DNA of 12,355 nt from Baffinella frigidus (GCA_026770585.1 MU646575.1:330020-342374), one strand, 5' to 3'; numbered from the stretch's first letter, positions 9,842 to 12,355 are shown. A program made the numbers and translations. Notes: generated by a model from the sequence alone, not told the origin.

Positions 9842-12355
9842 TGTTTAGTGTGTGTGCGAGAGAGAGAGAGAGAGACAGAGTGTGTGTGCGAGAGAGAGAG
9901 AGAGAGAGTGTGTGTGTGTGTGAGAGAGAGAGAGAGCGAGATCGAGAGAGAGGGCGAGAGCGAGAGAGAGAGAGAGCGAGAGCGAGAGAGAGAGAGAAGG
10001 AGAGCGACAGCGAGAGAGAGAGAGCGACAGGTGGTCGGGAACTACAAATCCCCCGACCCCTTTGGGACCACCACGTCTATGAGGGTTTGGAGTTTGAAGT
10101 ATAGGGTTTAGTTAAATCGGATGAGTGTTTAGGGTGTACGTTAGCGTTTGTTGGGTGGGGTGTAGGATTGAGGGTGCAGGGTGCAGGGTGCAGGGTGCAG
10201 GGTGTAGGGTCATCCAGAGCGTTCACGAGAGAAAGTGCGTTGATAGCGGCTCTGGAGGTGTGAGAGTGATTCCGGGAAATGTTGGCCGCTTTTCCGTTTG
10301 CAGATTTCCCGGTTTGCCGGTTTTACAAGTCCCTGTATTGTCTTAAAGCCGTACCAGGAACAGGATGATCACAGGATTAGTACCAGGCGCGTCCATTTTA
10401 CATTTGTAAAATGAACTTGTAAAACGGGCAAATGGGCAAACCGGCAACCCGAAAAGCGGCCAACATTTACCGGAGTCGCTCTACACGTGATGTAGTCTGT
10501 AGTAACTTTCATGAGTTTAGTCACGTGTCCGCGCACTTTTCGGGCGGACACGTGACCAACTCCGTAGAAAACGCCTACAATCGAGAGAAAGTGCGTTCAT
10601 TACGGACCTCATTAAATCGGTTGGGGGGATGGTGTTTGGGGTTAAGATTGAGGTGTTTTCACCCTGAATCTCATAGGAAAACGGTTTTAATTTAAAACTT
10701 TCTGGCAATGAAATTTACTACACACAATAAGTTTTACTAGTAATATTAAAACGCACTCGTTTATTATTTTTCATTGGATGCAATGGTTTTAAATTAAAAT
10801 CGTCTTTCTGTGAAATCCGACCCCTTTGGGACCACCACGTGCATCGCGTCCAACCAGGGCCAACAAACCCTAAACTCTAAACCCTCAACCCTAAACCCTG
10901 AACCCTAAACCCTAAACCCTATACCCTAAACCCCAAACTCTGAACCCTAAACCCTAAACCGTGAACCCTGAACCCTGGATCCCAGACCACGGTGTTTTGC
11001 GTGGACGGACACCGCGTCACAGCCCAGCTCCTCCCCTATTCCTATTTCCAACGCATAACCCCTGCACCTACCTCGTCCTAAGCCCTACAATTGGGCTCTG
11101 AGGTTTACAGTGTTTGGGACGTGGTGGGTTTGAGGCTTAGGCGATTGTAAACCCTAACTCCCGAAAACAGATCACGGTGGTGTGATCTGTTTGGGGGATG
11201 GTGTTTGGGGTTAAGGTTGAGGTGTTGTGACCCTGAAACCGACCCCTTCGGGACCTAAAAACATATTACGGTGTTATGCGTGGACGGACACCGCGTCACA
11301 GCCCAGCTCCTCCCCTCCTCCTGCTACCCTTAACGCCCTCGTCCTGGCCCCTACATCCCAAACCCTAAACTCTAATCCTACGTGACCCCTAAACCTACGT
11401 AAACCCCGAGGCTACCTAAACCCCAAACCCCACACCCAACAACCGAAACCTCACAACCCAAACCCCAAACCCCACACCCCAAACACCAAACAACACATGC
11501 TAAACACATGCTTACACACAGTAAACCGCCATCCTACTTTAGACGTGACCGGGAGCAATCAAAAGTCAGCTCAATTGCAGAAAACACGGAAAACCGTGTT
11601 TTCTTCCTCAAGTTGACCTCGCGGCACTGGAGAGTTGACTTTTGCGATTGCCCCCCATCAGGTCTAGCGTAGCCTAAACCCTCGACCCGAAAACAGATCA
11701 TGGTCCAATGCGTAGACGGGCACCGCGTCACAGCCCAGCTCCTCTCCTACTCCTGCTACCCAGGTTCACCCTCCACCCTCCACCCTCCACCCTACACCCT
11801 ACACCCTACACCCTACACCCTACACCCTACACCCTACACCCTACACCCTACACACTCATCCCTACACCCCAAACCCTACACACTCAACCCTCAACCGTAC
11901 ACCCTCAACCCTACCCCCTACGCCCTACACCCTACACCCAGGTTCACCCTACACCCTTCACCCTCCACCCTACACCCTCCATCCTACGGCCTACACCCTA
12001 CACCCTAGACCCTAGACCCTGGTCCCCAAGGGGTTTCAGGGTGAACACACGTCAACCTTCATCCTAAAGCCTAAACCCCACACCGTGAATTAAACCCCAC
12101 ACCGTGAACAGTGAACCAGAGATCATGAACCGTGCACCCTGCACTAAGACAAACCCCAAACTCCAAACCCCAAACCCCAAACCCCAAACCCCACACCCCA
12201 AACCCCAAACCCCACACCCCACACCCCACACCCCGAACCCCAAACCCTAAACCCTCAACCCTAAACCCAAAACCCTGAGACAGGCGCCGAGGGTTGCACG
12301 ACCCTTGATTCAGACGCGGCGAACATGGCCGACACGGCACTGCAGGCGCGTCTTT
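504..12355 (+). CDS. Multi-exon gene (interior part) for a cysteine-rich protein with sushi/CCP-like segments
   Basis: Joining 504-604, 1858-1958, 3110-3238, 3531-3586, 4291-4357, 5277-5495, 6048-6141, 6964-7097, 7572-7670, 9402-9506, 11697-11763 and 12284-12355 gives about 414 codons without a stop. Junction phases agree at all 11 introns (1,0,0,2,0,0,1,0,0,0,1), and every intron is GT-AG. Spliced cysteines fall near residues 22, 30, 42, 47, 59, 65, 91, 112, 116, 125, 130, 156, 172, 198, 203, 210, 219, 227, 331, 339, 373, 388 and 395. Stretches such as GAHIEKKCAPGFVLNG, VTFTCPAGESLAGYED and VQCVDGHRVT resemble the second-cysteine core of sushi/CCP modules, known in extracellular adhesion and recognition proteins. 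The family name is inference and the modules are not textbook. Start, signal peptide and stop lie outside. The gene could be a silent relic, but intact frame and phases argue against that. Confidence 0.72.
610..1095 (+). repeat. G-rich telomere-like block in intron 1
   Basis: Degenerate TTTAGGG, GTTGAGG, GTGTAGG and GTTCAGG units, interrupted by exon 1 echo C. Typical stretches are at 961-1060. The G-rich strand is the + strand, opposite to most other telomere-like blocks here. Drifted units and flanking exons make this interstitial sequence rather than a chromosome end. Confidence 0.85.
859..985 (+). pseudogene. Exon 1 echo C: exon 3' end, donor and intron start duplicated
   Basis: Positions 859-892 repeat the last 34 or so bases of exon 1 (AASLTATCFAT), then the same donor gtaatatccggg. 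The following intron sequence, with 'gtctggactagaacctggtt' and GTTGAGG repeats, also matches that after exon 1 (605 to about 690). The duplicated block therefore spans the exon-intron boundary. No acceptor precedes it. Confidence 0.7.
1167..1333 (+). repeat. 24-bp minisatellite, about 7 units
   Basis: The unit tttgcagagtctgaataacc plus ccgg repeats head to tail seven times; the first, sixth and seventh carry gtccga instead of gtctga. Because 24 is a multiple of three it stays open in several frames on both strands, which produces spurious open frames. The unit resembles the tail of intron 1 just before the exon 2 copies (aataaccccgtattctttgcag, split here for length at about 1396-1416 and 1624-1645), so it looks like an amplified 3' splice-site segment. 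Confidence 0.9.
1417..1475 (+). pseudogene. Exon 2 echo A (5' part)
   Basis: After the acceptor attctttgcag the sequence reads AWVLGDACVPLTCPAF in the exon 2 frame, then leaves homology in tgcctccgcaccc with no donor at the equivalent place. It is a truncated upstream copy of the exon at 1858. Confidence 0.65.
1595..1607 (+). pseudogene. Exon 2 echo B (very short 5' part)
   Basis: Only the acceptor tttgcag and 13 bases of exon (gggcgtgggtgct) remain before the sequence returns to intron-like ataacccagg. This is the smallest partial copy of the exon 2 boundary. Confidence 0.6.
1646..1723 (+). pseudogene. Exon 2 echo C (5' part)
   Basis: After the acceptor ttccctgcag the sequence reads VWVLGDACVPLTCPASDATA, then FDPSK. 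It diverges from the intact exon after CPA and has no GT donor at the expected place. It runs into the inverted repeat at 1726. It could be an older exon whose 3' half was lost. Confidence 0.6.
1726..1811. repeat. Foldback: perfect 25-bp inverted repeat, 36-base loop
   Basis: The arms 1726-1750 and 1787-1811 are exact reverse complements (core ggtggccatgttgatttcg). The loop contains another near copy of the motif (atgttaatttcga). Size and shape fit a small non-autonomous foldback or a replication-derived palindrome. It lies between exon 2 echo C and intact exon 2. Confidence 0.9.
1858..1958 (+). CDS. Exon 2
   Basis: The acceptor is gcggtgcag. The first two bases complete the Gly codon begun by exon 1, and 33 codons follow, starting AWVLGDTCVPLTCPAFDKTD and ending CLDADMCAT. 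The donor GTAACA gives phase 0. Four cysteines lie within 24 residues. Two of them form the CVPLTCP motif found in every exon 2 echo that is long enough, so it is the conserved core. It probably forms the first-cysteine region of a CCP-like module continued by exon 3. Only this copy has both ends intact. Confidence 0.72.
2041..2220. repeat. Imperfect foldback element in intron 2
   Basis: The left arm, about 2041-2089, and right arm, about 2171-2220, are imperfect inverted copies (gccaccgaaaatcccttcg against the reverse complement of cgcagggatgttcggtggc). The centre holds a short palindrome, ttggtg-t-caccaa (2108-2120), and an A-rich stretch. It has MITE-like structure and no coding capacity. 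Confidence 0.6.
2240..2430 (+). repeat. Two imperfect direct repeats of about 100 bp
   Basis: About 2248-2335 and about 2340-2430 share a layout: cctacggatggcc / cctatggatggcc, then accatagggtcctaagg / accgtaggttcctatgg, then tatgggttattcacaaaatc / tatgggttattcacgaaatt. They are diverged. The GGTCC/TAGG character links them to the CCTAGG-rich hairpins at 2618 and 5930. Confidence 0.6.
2618..2703. repeat. Long hairpin: perfect 33-bp inverted repeat with 20-base loop
   Basis: Arm 2618-2650 starts ggcattgcctagg and ends gtaggccgag; arm 2671-2703 is its exact reverse complement. The loop (2651-2670) contains GGATCC. The right end abuts a degraded exon 3 fragment (gccaccactcctgtcccgca). Perfect arms imply a recent origin. 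It may be a MITE or a palindrome made during replication. Confidence 0.92.
2701..3045 (+). pseudogene. Exon 3 echoes with duplicated downstream AT-rich sequence
   Basis: Exon 3 echo A at 2862-2948 has an acceptor (cccggtag) and reads VGKIIGTTSPATPVPYGAHI then EKKCAPGF. It then leaves the exon for gtcgctccgcctacatgtag and agttgtacagtct repeats (2951-3043). A shorter copy at 2701-2761 has part of the exon (gccacc...cggctcccac) joined directly to gtcgctccgtatacatgcag, so it is the same segment with an internal deletion. Repeats of atcaattatga lie at about 2768, 2799 and 2821. Confidence 0.65.
3110..3238 (+). CDS. Exon 3, CCP-like core
   Basis: The acceptor is gccatgcag and the phase is 0 at both ends (donor GTATTC). 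It has 43 codons: VGKIIATTSPATPVPYGAHI, EKKCAPGFVLNGDDVFGPGT, EFA. The stretch PYGAHIEKKCAPGFVLNG matches the pattern around the second cysteine of sushi/CCP modules (G, hydrophobic, C-x-x-G-aromatic-x-L-x-G). Further cysteines would come from exon 4. If the donor were not used, the frame would stop after EFAVFP at 3247-3249. The symmetric phase (0-0) would allow the exon to be skipped without a frameshift. The echo at 2862 is almost identical up to the APGF region but lacks the 3' third. Confidence 0.75.
3341..3374. repeat. Perfect 16-bp hairpin with 2-base loop in intron 3
   Basis: cacgtttccgtacgga, the loop ca, then the exact reverse complement. Around it, cgctcgctgacaa (about 3380-3392) and ttatcagcgagcg (about 3431-3443) form a second, near-perfect inverted pair. 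Intron 3 (292 bases) otherwise holds AT-rich sequence and, from about 3460, CCCTAAA repeats up to the exon 4 acceptor. Confidence 0.85.
3531..3586 (+). CDS. Exon 4
   Basis: The acceptor is ccaaaccag at the end of a CCCTAAA tract. It has 18 codons, VCSSTCQYTTNQRACTPR, then two bases of a Gln codon; the donor is GTAACC (phase 2). Three cysteines in 14 residues would supply the later cysteines of the module begun in exon 3. Its small size is matched exactly by the 56-base echo at 3916. Only this copy has intact splice sites on both sides and no stop codon. Confidence 0.68.
3916..3971 (+). pseudogene. Exon 4 echo B with in-frame TGA
   Basis: A full-length copy with acceptor (cccag) and donor (gtaacc) both kept, but codon 15 is TGA (3958-3960) where exon 4 has TGC, and the first conserved Cys pair reads ACSSTFQ. 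If used, it would truncate the protein, so it is either dead or a regulated poison exon. The sequence between it and exon 4 (about 3600-3910) is unique, with no recognised gene. Confidence 0.7.
4072..4127 (+). pseudogene. Exon 4 echo C (3' part with donor)
   Basis: It matches exon 4 well from cgacgtgccagtacacgac to the donor gtaaccccc, reading CQYTTHQRSCTLR. The 5' end is altered: the nearest AG (4071-4072) is one base out of register, so splicing there would shift the frame. The following C-rich telomere-like tract (4130-4170) resembles that after echo B and exon 4. Confidence 0.65.
4291..4357 (+). CDS. Exon 5
   Basis: The acceptor is cgaaactag. The first G completes the Gln codon from exon 4, followed by 22 codons: CTAFTPAGAAVISQPDQYHE, KK. 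The donor is GTCGTC at phase 0. In sushi/CCP terms, Cys1 followed about 17 residues later by a Tyr ahead of exon 6's V-T-F-x-C fits the start of a module. Failure to splice would stop the frame two codons later (TGA at 4364). Confidence 0.68.
4365..4930 (+). repeat. Telomere-like arrays of intron 5, with orientation switch
   Basis: C-rich units (ACCCTAC, ACCCCAC) fill 4367-4470. G-rich TTTAGGG units then appear around 4486-4556, where tcctcaaccctnttagagtt occurs twice (about 4501 and 4532). After the exon 5 echo, C-rich units resume (4690-4900). Short-range switching between the strands would allow foldback structures. Confidence 0.8.
4584..4650 (+). pseudogene. Exon 5 echo with shifted acceptor
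   Basis: Nearly identical to exon 5 over 66 bases; the last codon is ACG (Thr) instead of AAG (Lys), and the donor is GTCGCC. The acceptor is tttcag|tgcacg rather than tag|gtgcacg, so one base is missing and joining exon 4 here would shift the frame. The near identity points to a recent duplication or gene conversion. As an alternative exon it would need a partner ending in a different phase. Confidence 0.65.
4933..4992 (+). pseudogene. Exon 6 echo (5' part)
   Basis: After the acceptor tatgccag it reads VTFSCPAGECLAGYEDVC, parallel to the first 16 or so codons of exon 6. It then dissolves into CCCTACA repeats with no donor at the equivalent site. The Ser-to-Cys change in CPAGEC adds a cysteine absent from the intact exon. 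Confidence 0.65.
5010..5270 (+). repeat. CCCTACA array before exon 6
   Basis: An almost perfect 7-bp array of ACCCTAC (5017-5092), followed by more drifted units up to the exon 6 acceptor. A very similar array with the same internal order (cacactca, then ccctacacccc, then aaccctacacactcaaccct) occurs in intron 11 at about 11789-11935. The two therefore look like copies of one array rather than independent expansions. Confidence 0.85.
5277..5495 (+). CDS. Exon 6, CCP-like core and second cysteine cluster
   Basis: The acceptor is ggaagcag; phase 0 in and out; donor GTGCAC. It has 73 codons. It begins VTFTCPAGESLAGYEDAWVT followed by C, which matches the latter half of a sushi/CCP module: V-x-F-x-C-x-x-G, then W and C. 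A later cluster, CEPYGCPNDGPSC then LVNLGGTC, carries four cysteines. Between them, 5355-5411 is pyrimidine-rich and looks like a short intron (gtgaac ... gagtcttag), but removing it would break the frame, whereas reading through keeps it open. The two halves end in similar sequence (gacgtgcaag..gcaggaggtg). Confidence 0.65.
5497..5843 (+). repeat. C-rich telomere-like block, intron 6
   Basis: First a larger repeat of about 45-50 bases (gaaacccctcgaccctaaa with ttatccctcaaccc) occurs about three times between 5513 and 5665. CCCTAAA and CCCCAAA units then continue to the acceptor of the exon 7 echo. No gene seen. Confidence 0.8.
5846..5896 (+). pseudogene. Exon 7 echo (5' part)
   Basis: The acceptor ccatcag and VSCNVLAPSIVASGAIT match exon 7 for 17 codons, then the sequence leaves homology (caacatgttgatcg) without a donor. 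A 105-base inverted-repeat element (5930) separates it from intact exon 7. Confidence 0.68.
5930..6034. mobile_element. MITE-like element with 13-bp terminal inverted repeats
   Basis: The ends tatcccttaagtg (5930-5942) and cacttaaggaata (6022-6034) are inverted with one mismatch. The interior has CCTAGG, AGGTCCTAGGG and CCTACGGTAGGG motifs, also seen in the hairpin at 2618-2703 and around 2445-2500, suggesting one family. No open frame. No target-site duplication could be assigned with confidence. Confidence 0.5.
6048..6141 (+). CDS. Exon 7
   Basis: The acceptor is aacatcag. It has 31 codons: VSCNVLAPSIVATGAITAAQ then NASILSLAGAS, plus one base of a Gly codon. The donor is GTTTCA (phase 1), which fits exon 8's two-base start. 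One cysteine follows exon 6's cluster; the rest is Ala/Ser-rich and hydrophobic, with a potential N-glycosylation site (NAS). Unspliced, the frame would continue in intron and stop near 6180. Its 3' tip is echoed downstream at about 6229 and 6307. Confidence 0.68.
6150..6715 (+). repeat. G-rich TTTAGGG block of intron 7
   Basis: The best preserved telomere-type tract in the window: TTTAGGG, TTTGGGG, TTCAGGG and TTCATGG units. Between 6419 and 6700 they form higher-order repeats (ttcatggtttagggtt recurs about ten times). The G-rich strand is +. The block ends at 6715 in unique sequence with ctaaaagttg/caacttttag inverted arms (6781-6790, 6802-6811) and three gttgatgaccagaac-like repeats (6814-6875). 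C-rich units resume at 6917. Confidence 0.9.
6229..6352 (+). pseudogene. Two exon 7 3'-end echoes
   Basis: aacgcgttcatcctctcgct (6229 on) and ttcgcgtccatccttttgct (about 6309 on) both resemble the end of exon 7 (aacgcgtcgattctttcgct) and the following gccggtgcctcgg. Both lack the exon's 5' part and an acceptor. They lie inside G-rich telomere-like sequence, consistent with repeated duplication of the exon end and its donor region. Confidence 0.5.
6964..7097 (+). CDS. Exon 8
   Basis: The acceptor is cctaaaccag; two bases complete Gly, then 44 codons: LNLATSGSFVGLTLSIGNGA, LSAPGLDATSDVRTIVSVST, SGET. The donor is GTGCGT, phase 0. There are no cysteines; Ser, Thr, Gly, Leu and Val dominate with alternating hydrophobics, suggesting beta strands in an extracellular domain or linker. 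It is the only sizeable exon without a detected echo, so it gives the cleanest single-copy prediction. Confidence 0.7.
7120..7560 (+). repeat. Intron 8: AT-rich stretch then CCCTAAA and (CCCCAAA)n array
   Basis: About 7125-7285 is AT-rich with repeated caattaattg/atcaattatt motifs. From 7318 C-rich telomere-like units follow. Positions 7491-7545 form a perfect run of CCCCAAA, a one-base variant of CCCTAAA that was homogenised locally. No gene is seen; open frames here are repeat artefacts. Confidence 0.8.
7572..7670 (+). CDS. Exon 9
   Basis: The acceptor is tcacctcag; phase 0 in and out; donor GTCTGC. It has 33 codons: VVDSPFGVNVSAATTYSIAS then TFTPASSTLRCTP. Ser/Thr-rich with one cysteine near the end. 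A 99-base copy at 7793 is almost identical but has no acceptor. Its place before exon 10's cysteine (SQCGRLN) suggests a linker leading into the third CCP-like segment. Confidence 0.7.
7793..7891 (+). pseudogene. Exon 9 echo (donor kept, acceptor lost)
   Basis: Near-identical to exon 9 from ggtcgattcgccgttcgg to the donor (ccccg|gtactc), but the bases before it are tccactt instead of cctcag, so no AG lies at the junction. The sequence between copies (7671-7792) holds three variants of gaaaccgcnccctttcg. The near identity implies recent duplication or conversion. Confidence 0.7.
7897..8098 (+). repeat. CCCTAAA block in intron 9
   Basis: CCCTAAA, CCCTGAA, CCCCAAA and TACACTC units fill the stretch after the exon 9 echo. 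Unique sequence follows to about 8250, including gaaaccgcgccgcgtttcag, which resembles the spacer at 7671-7792. Confidence 0.85.
8257..8520 (-). repeat. 22-bp minisatellite, 12 units, ending in a foldback
   Basis: The unit tagcggtaacctgcccatca plus ta repeats exactly 12 times (264 bases); a catcaca variant is confined to four adjacent middle units and the last unit has gtccat. Its reverse complement contains gatgggcag|gttacc, which is the acceptor and first bases of the exon 10 copy directly downstream (8522-8536). The last unit and that site form a hairpin (8503-8517 with 8522-8536). It is thus an inverted, amplified splice-site segment, not a CRISPR array. Confidence 0.92.
8531..9230 (+). 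pseudogene. Cluster of six exon 10 echoes (5' parts)
   Basis: Copies start after AG at 8531, 8745, 8842, 8971, 9068 and 9183. Typical readings are VTFSQCGRVNTAV (stop TAA at 8576), VTFLQCGRLNTAVGNYKLPD, VTCVKCGRLNT, VAFSQCGRLNTAVGNYNPPD, a short VKCGRLNT copy, and VTFLQCGRLNTAVGN (stop TAA at 9228). All keep the exon's 5' part; none has the GTTTSTAS end or donor. Two longer blocks (about 8745-8880 and 8971-9105) alternate the F-type and CVK-type copies, so a two-copy segment was duplicated. A gcggttttcaaataacctcc repeat lies at about 8573-8655. Confidence 0.7.
9232..9394 (+). repeat. CCCTAAA block before exon 10
   Basis: CCCTAAA, CCCTAAAT and CCCTAACCCTAAAT units lead to the exon 10 acceptor (cctacaaacag). 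C-rich on the + strand, as before most intact exons. Confidence 0.85.
9402..9506 (+). CDS. Exon 10
   Basis: The acceptor is ctacaaacag; phase 0 in and out; donor GTGCTG. It has 35 codons: VTFSQCGRLNTAVGNYKPPD then PFGTTTSTASNQGQQ. It is the only copy that joins the QCGRLNTAV start to the TTTSTASNQGQQ end and donor; six copies upstream have only the start and four or so downstream only the end. In the inferred CCP-like segment its cysteine would be Cys1 and the PP..P stretch a linker before exon 11's (V)Q-C-V-D-G-H core. Confidence 0.75.
9515..10030 (+). repeat. GA and GT microsatellites interleaved with exon 10 ends
   Basis: GA-rich simple sequence (9515-9700), a (GT)n run (9788-9836) and mixed GAGAGC/GTGTGT sequence (9840-10028). 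They are separated by the exon 10 3'-end copy at 9704-9776; another copy follows at 10031. Both copies come directly after a gacag acceptor-like end of a GA tract. Long open frames here come only from low complexity. Confidence 0.9.
9704..9776 (+). pseudogene. Exon 10 echo (3' part with donor)
   Basis: It begins gtggtcgggaactacaaacc, mid-exon relative to exon 10, and keeps the end cagggccagcag and a GT donor (gtactg). The run gaccccttttt has two extra bases, which shifts the frame before the TTTSTAS part. A gacag directly precedes it, so it may have acquired a new acceptor. Confidence 0.68.
10031..10080 (+). pseudogene. Exon 10 echo (middle part)
   Basis: After gcgacag it reads VVGNYKSPDPFGTTTSM in the exon frame, then passes into a G-rich telomere-like tract without the usual cagcag|gt end. 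Confidence 0.62.
10081..10212 (+). repeat. G-rich telomere-like tract, intron 10
   Basis: Drifted GTTTAGGG and GTGCAGG units on the + strand, including four gtgcagg units at 10173-10201. Third G-rich block of the window. Confidence 0.75.
10226..10597. repeat. Foldback element 10263-10482 within a 16-bp direct repeat
   Basis: The arms 10263-10330 and 10415-10482 are imperfect inverted copies over about 68 bases (aaatgttggccgcttttc is shared), with an 84-base centre. A second hairpin, gtcacgtgtccgc / gcggacacgtgac (10520-10532, 10544-10556), follows. Both lie between exact copies of cgagagaaagtgcgtt (10226-10241, 10582-10597). This suggests a composite or nested insertion. No coding capacity. 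Confidence 0.65.
10669..10810. mobile_element. AT-rich MITE-like insertion with a related empty site in the same intron
   Basis: The inverted ends cggttttaatttaaaac (10682-10698) and gttttaaattaaaatcg (10786-10802) match at 16 of 17, and weaker matching runs to the edges. TGAA flanks both sides (10665-10668, 10811-10814). The left flank 10621-10668 and the right flank (ccgacccctttgggacc) are joined directly in a second copy of the segment at 11191-11255, which looks like the uninserted state. Confidence 0.62.
10815..10866 (+). pseudogene. Exon 10 echo (3' part, donor lost)
   Basis: Reads DPFGTTTCIASNQGQQ, but the end is ccaacaaac instead of cagcaggt, so the GT donor is gone. It follows the AT-rich insertion directly. 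A 15-base remnant (gaccccttcgggacc) also lies at 11241-11255. CCCTAAA repeats follow (10862-10980). Confidence 0.6.
10986..11329 (+). pseudogene. Three exon 11 echoes
   Basis: Copy A (10986 to about 11050): acceptor cccag, reading TTVFCVDGHRVTAQLLPYSY, no donor. Copy B (11171-11182): only acag|atcacggtggtg, mirrored by gtgatctgt, forming a 9-bp hairpin (11167-11175, 11182-11190). Copy C (11265-11329): ITVLCVDGHRVTAQLLPSSC, then YP and TAA; the acceptor AG has become AT. All lie upstream of the intact exon 11. Confidence 0.68.
11340..11510 (+). repeat. C-rich degenerate repeats, intron 10
   Basis: CCCTAAA, CCCCAAA and CCCCACA units with cctacgtgacccctaaacct-like variants (11360-11410). No gene is seen. 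Confidence 0.75.
11551..11654. repeat. Foldback element near the end of intron 10
   Basis: The outer arms gcaatcaaaagtcagctc (11555-11572) and gagttgacttttgcgattgc (11632-11651) are inverted with small gaps. The centre is a perfect 10-bp hairpin gaaaacacgg / ccgtgttttc (11580-11589, 11594-11603, loop aaaa). MITE-like, no coding capacity. Confidence 0.65.
11697..11763 (+). CDS. Exon 11, CCP-like core
   Basis: The acceptor is ccgaaaacag; 22 codons: IMVQCVDGHRVTAQLLSYSC then YP, plus one base of Gly. The donor is GTTCAC (phase 1), matching exon 12. The pattern V-x-C-x-x-G-H, then a second Cys 15 residues on, again recalls the second and third cysteines of a sushi module, with exon 10 giving the first. 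It is the only copy with both splice sites. This is one of two intact exons whose acceptor is not followed by G (here A). Confidence 0.7.
11766..12280 (+). repeat. CCCTACA / CCCCAAA arrays of intron 11
   Basis: CCCTACA units (11789-11935) nearly repeat the array of 5017-5170, including its variant order. The phrase cacccaggttcaccctacac at about 11935-11954 repeats the exon 11 end and donor. CCCCAAA and CCCCACA units follow (12150-12235), then CCCTAAA to the exon 12 acceptor. Confidence 0.85.
12284..12355 (+). CDS. Exon 12 (cut by the window end)
   Basis: The acceptor is ctgagacag; two bases complete Gly, then 23 codons: AEGCTTLDSDAANMADTALQ, ARL. The frame is open at the window edge, so the exon end is unknown. 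Phase 1 agrees with exon 11. The cysteine (EGC) could be the last one of the CCP-like segment from exons 10 and 11. Assignment rests on phase, base composition and one acceptor; no echo is available for comparison. Confidence 0.6.

Noticed and set aside
9378-10111. Open frames of about 100-135 codons over GA/GT tracts
   Set aside because: They encode only Arg/Glu, Ser/Leu or Cys/Val dipeptide runs from microsatellites.
11700-12340. Proline/Thr/Tyr-rich frames over CCCTACA arrays as structural proteins
   Set aside because: The 7-bp repeat rotates through all frames and gives the same peptide pattern wherever the array occurs; the exon 11 donor precedes it.
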